A program made the position numbers and the translations under genes. A DNA stretch of 64,000 nucleotides from Paratinospora sagittata. Its lineage: Eukaryota; Streptophyta; Magnoliopsida; Ranunculales; Menispermaceae. This document shows positions 63,596-64,000 of the stretch, one piece after another (position 1 is the first letter of the stretch; each line of letters begins with the position of its first letter). The notes beneath the pieces are model-generated. The model was not told the DNA's origin. It saw only the letters and a list, made by a program, of their open reading frames with translations, and searched no databases. The stretch is from the NCBI GenBank assembly GCA_035771175.1, contig CM069594.1, forward strand, positions 44,505,534 to 44,569,533, written 5' to 3'.

Positions 63596-64000
63596 TTTCT
63601 CACTGGCAAGGAGAAAAATAAAGCCAAGATTTAGGAATTGTAGCCAAGTATAATGTTATAGTATGCTCAGCAACAATTTCGAGAGTACTGCAATATATAA
63701 AAAAAATCACCTATTTTTCTAAGTATAGTGTAAGGTTTTTGTTGAGGAATCAAATAATTTTATGAGCCTCGTATGTTTGGCCATGGTGTAAAAACAAGGT
63801 TAGAATGTTTATATAATAAGTATAAAACTTTGGAAGCATTTCAAATGTTTTGGTTTTGATTTTTTTTGTGAACATACATGTATATTTCATTCAAAATCCA
63901 TACGAGTCATAAAAATTCTAAGATTTGCCTCTGTAAATATCCTGATCTAACGTTCTATCGCAATCTTATGTATTCAAACTCTTACTCTTAGTCTTTTCGA
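63596..64000 (-). other. Gypsy 5' leader, partial
   Basis: Between gag and the expected 5' LTR. No primer site or LTR border is seen before the window ends. Confidence 0.5.

Larger units (their letters stand above)
57536..64000 (-). mobile_element. Ty3/gypsy retrotransposon (partial, runs off right edge)
   Basis: On minus: 5' leader (to 63596), gag, zinc knuckle, protease, RT, RNase H, deleted integrase, chromodomain-like C-terminus, polypurine tract (58973-58989) and 3' LTR (57536-58972). The 5' LTR lies beyond 64000. The C-terminal integrase sequence with EILDRK/WELE-type chromodomain features suggests a chromovirus (Tekay/Reina side). It inserted just downstream of PMD copy B. Confidence 0.88.

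Overview
The window comes from a land-plant nuclear genome, most likely a large, repeat-rich dicot or other non-grass genome. Nothing in it allows a species call. The evidence is a host gene with plant-type GT-AG introns, plus L1 and RTE LINEs, SINEs, Ty1/copia and Ty3/gypsy elements, MULEs, hAT-like elements and an endogenous plant pararetrovirus. There are no bacterial-type operons, rRNA or CRISPR arrays.

Host gene: one real host gene crosses more than half the window on the minus strand. It encodes UDP-glucose:glycoprotein glucosyltransferase (UGGT, EBS1-type), the folding sensor of ER glycoprotein quality control. Nine consecutive exons can be read from the start codon at 34110 down to 4985. 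They join in phase without a stop and give about 468 N-terminal residues. The rest of the ~1,600-residue protein, including the C-terminal glucosyltransferase domain, was not found and should lie beyond the left edge. The exons total about 1.4 kb spread over 29 kb, because the introns are full of transposable elements.

Layout. 1-4984: an intron or introns of UGGT with a SINE and a MULE-type MITE. 4985-5042: exon 9. 5043-16433: intron 8, a nested complex. An L1 LINE on the minus strand is interrupted by a rearranged caulimovirid (VAP, coat protein and protease/RT on minus; viroplasmin/transactivator, large intergenic region and tRNA-Met primer site on plus). Two nearly identical 0.9-kb hAT-like elements lie there in inverted orientation, one in the virus and one in the LINE. 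16434-21260: exons 8 to 4, with an RTE fragment and a SINE between them. 21261-28402: intron 3, with a 0.6-kb palindromic minisatellite element and several L1 and RTE remnants. 28403-29126: exons 3 and 2. 29127-33934: intron 1, with nested RTE and L1 remnants. 33935-34110: exon 1 with signal peptide.

Upstream of UGGT (34.4-64 kb) I see only transposable elements. They are: a 1.25-kb MULE about 345 bp from the UGGT start codon; a gypsy solo LTR; a poly(A)-tailed retroposon; a large MULE with a plant-mobile-domain (PMD) gene facing a FAR1/MULE/SWIM/OTU transposase gene in convergent orientation (interrupted by a gypsy-type LTR and a 5' SIRE-like copia fragment); a 0.7-kb palindrome; a hAT MITE; a second PMD gene interrupted by three SINE copies; and, from 57.5 kb to the right edge, a minus-strand Ty3/gypsy element with its 3' LTR, an internally deleted integrase and intact gag and RT reading frames.

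The observations that most deserve a second look are: the two-gene PMD plus OTU-transposase MULE; the virus-in-LINE-in-intron nest whose viral promoter points antisense to UGGT exons; the GAACGTTC minisatellite shared by a palindromic element and a gypsy LTR U3; and the array of eleven short hairpin-like motifs in the copia LTR.
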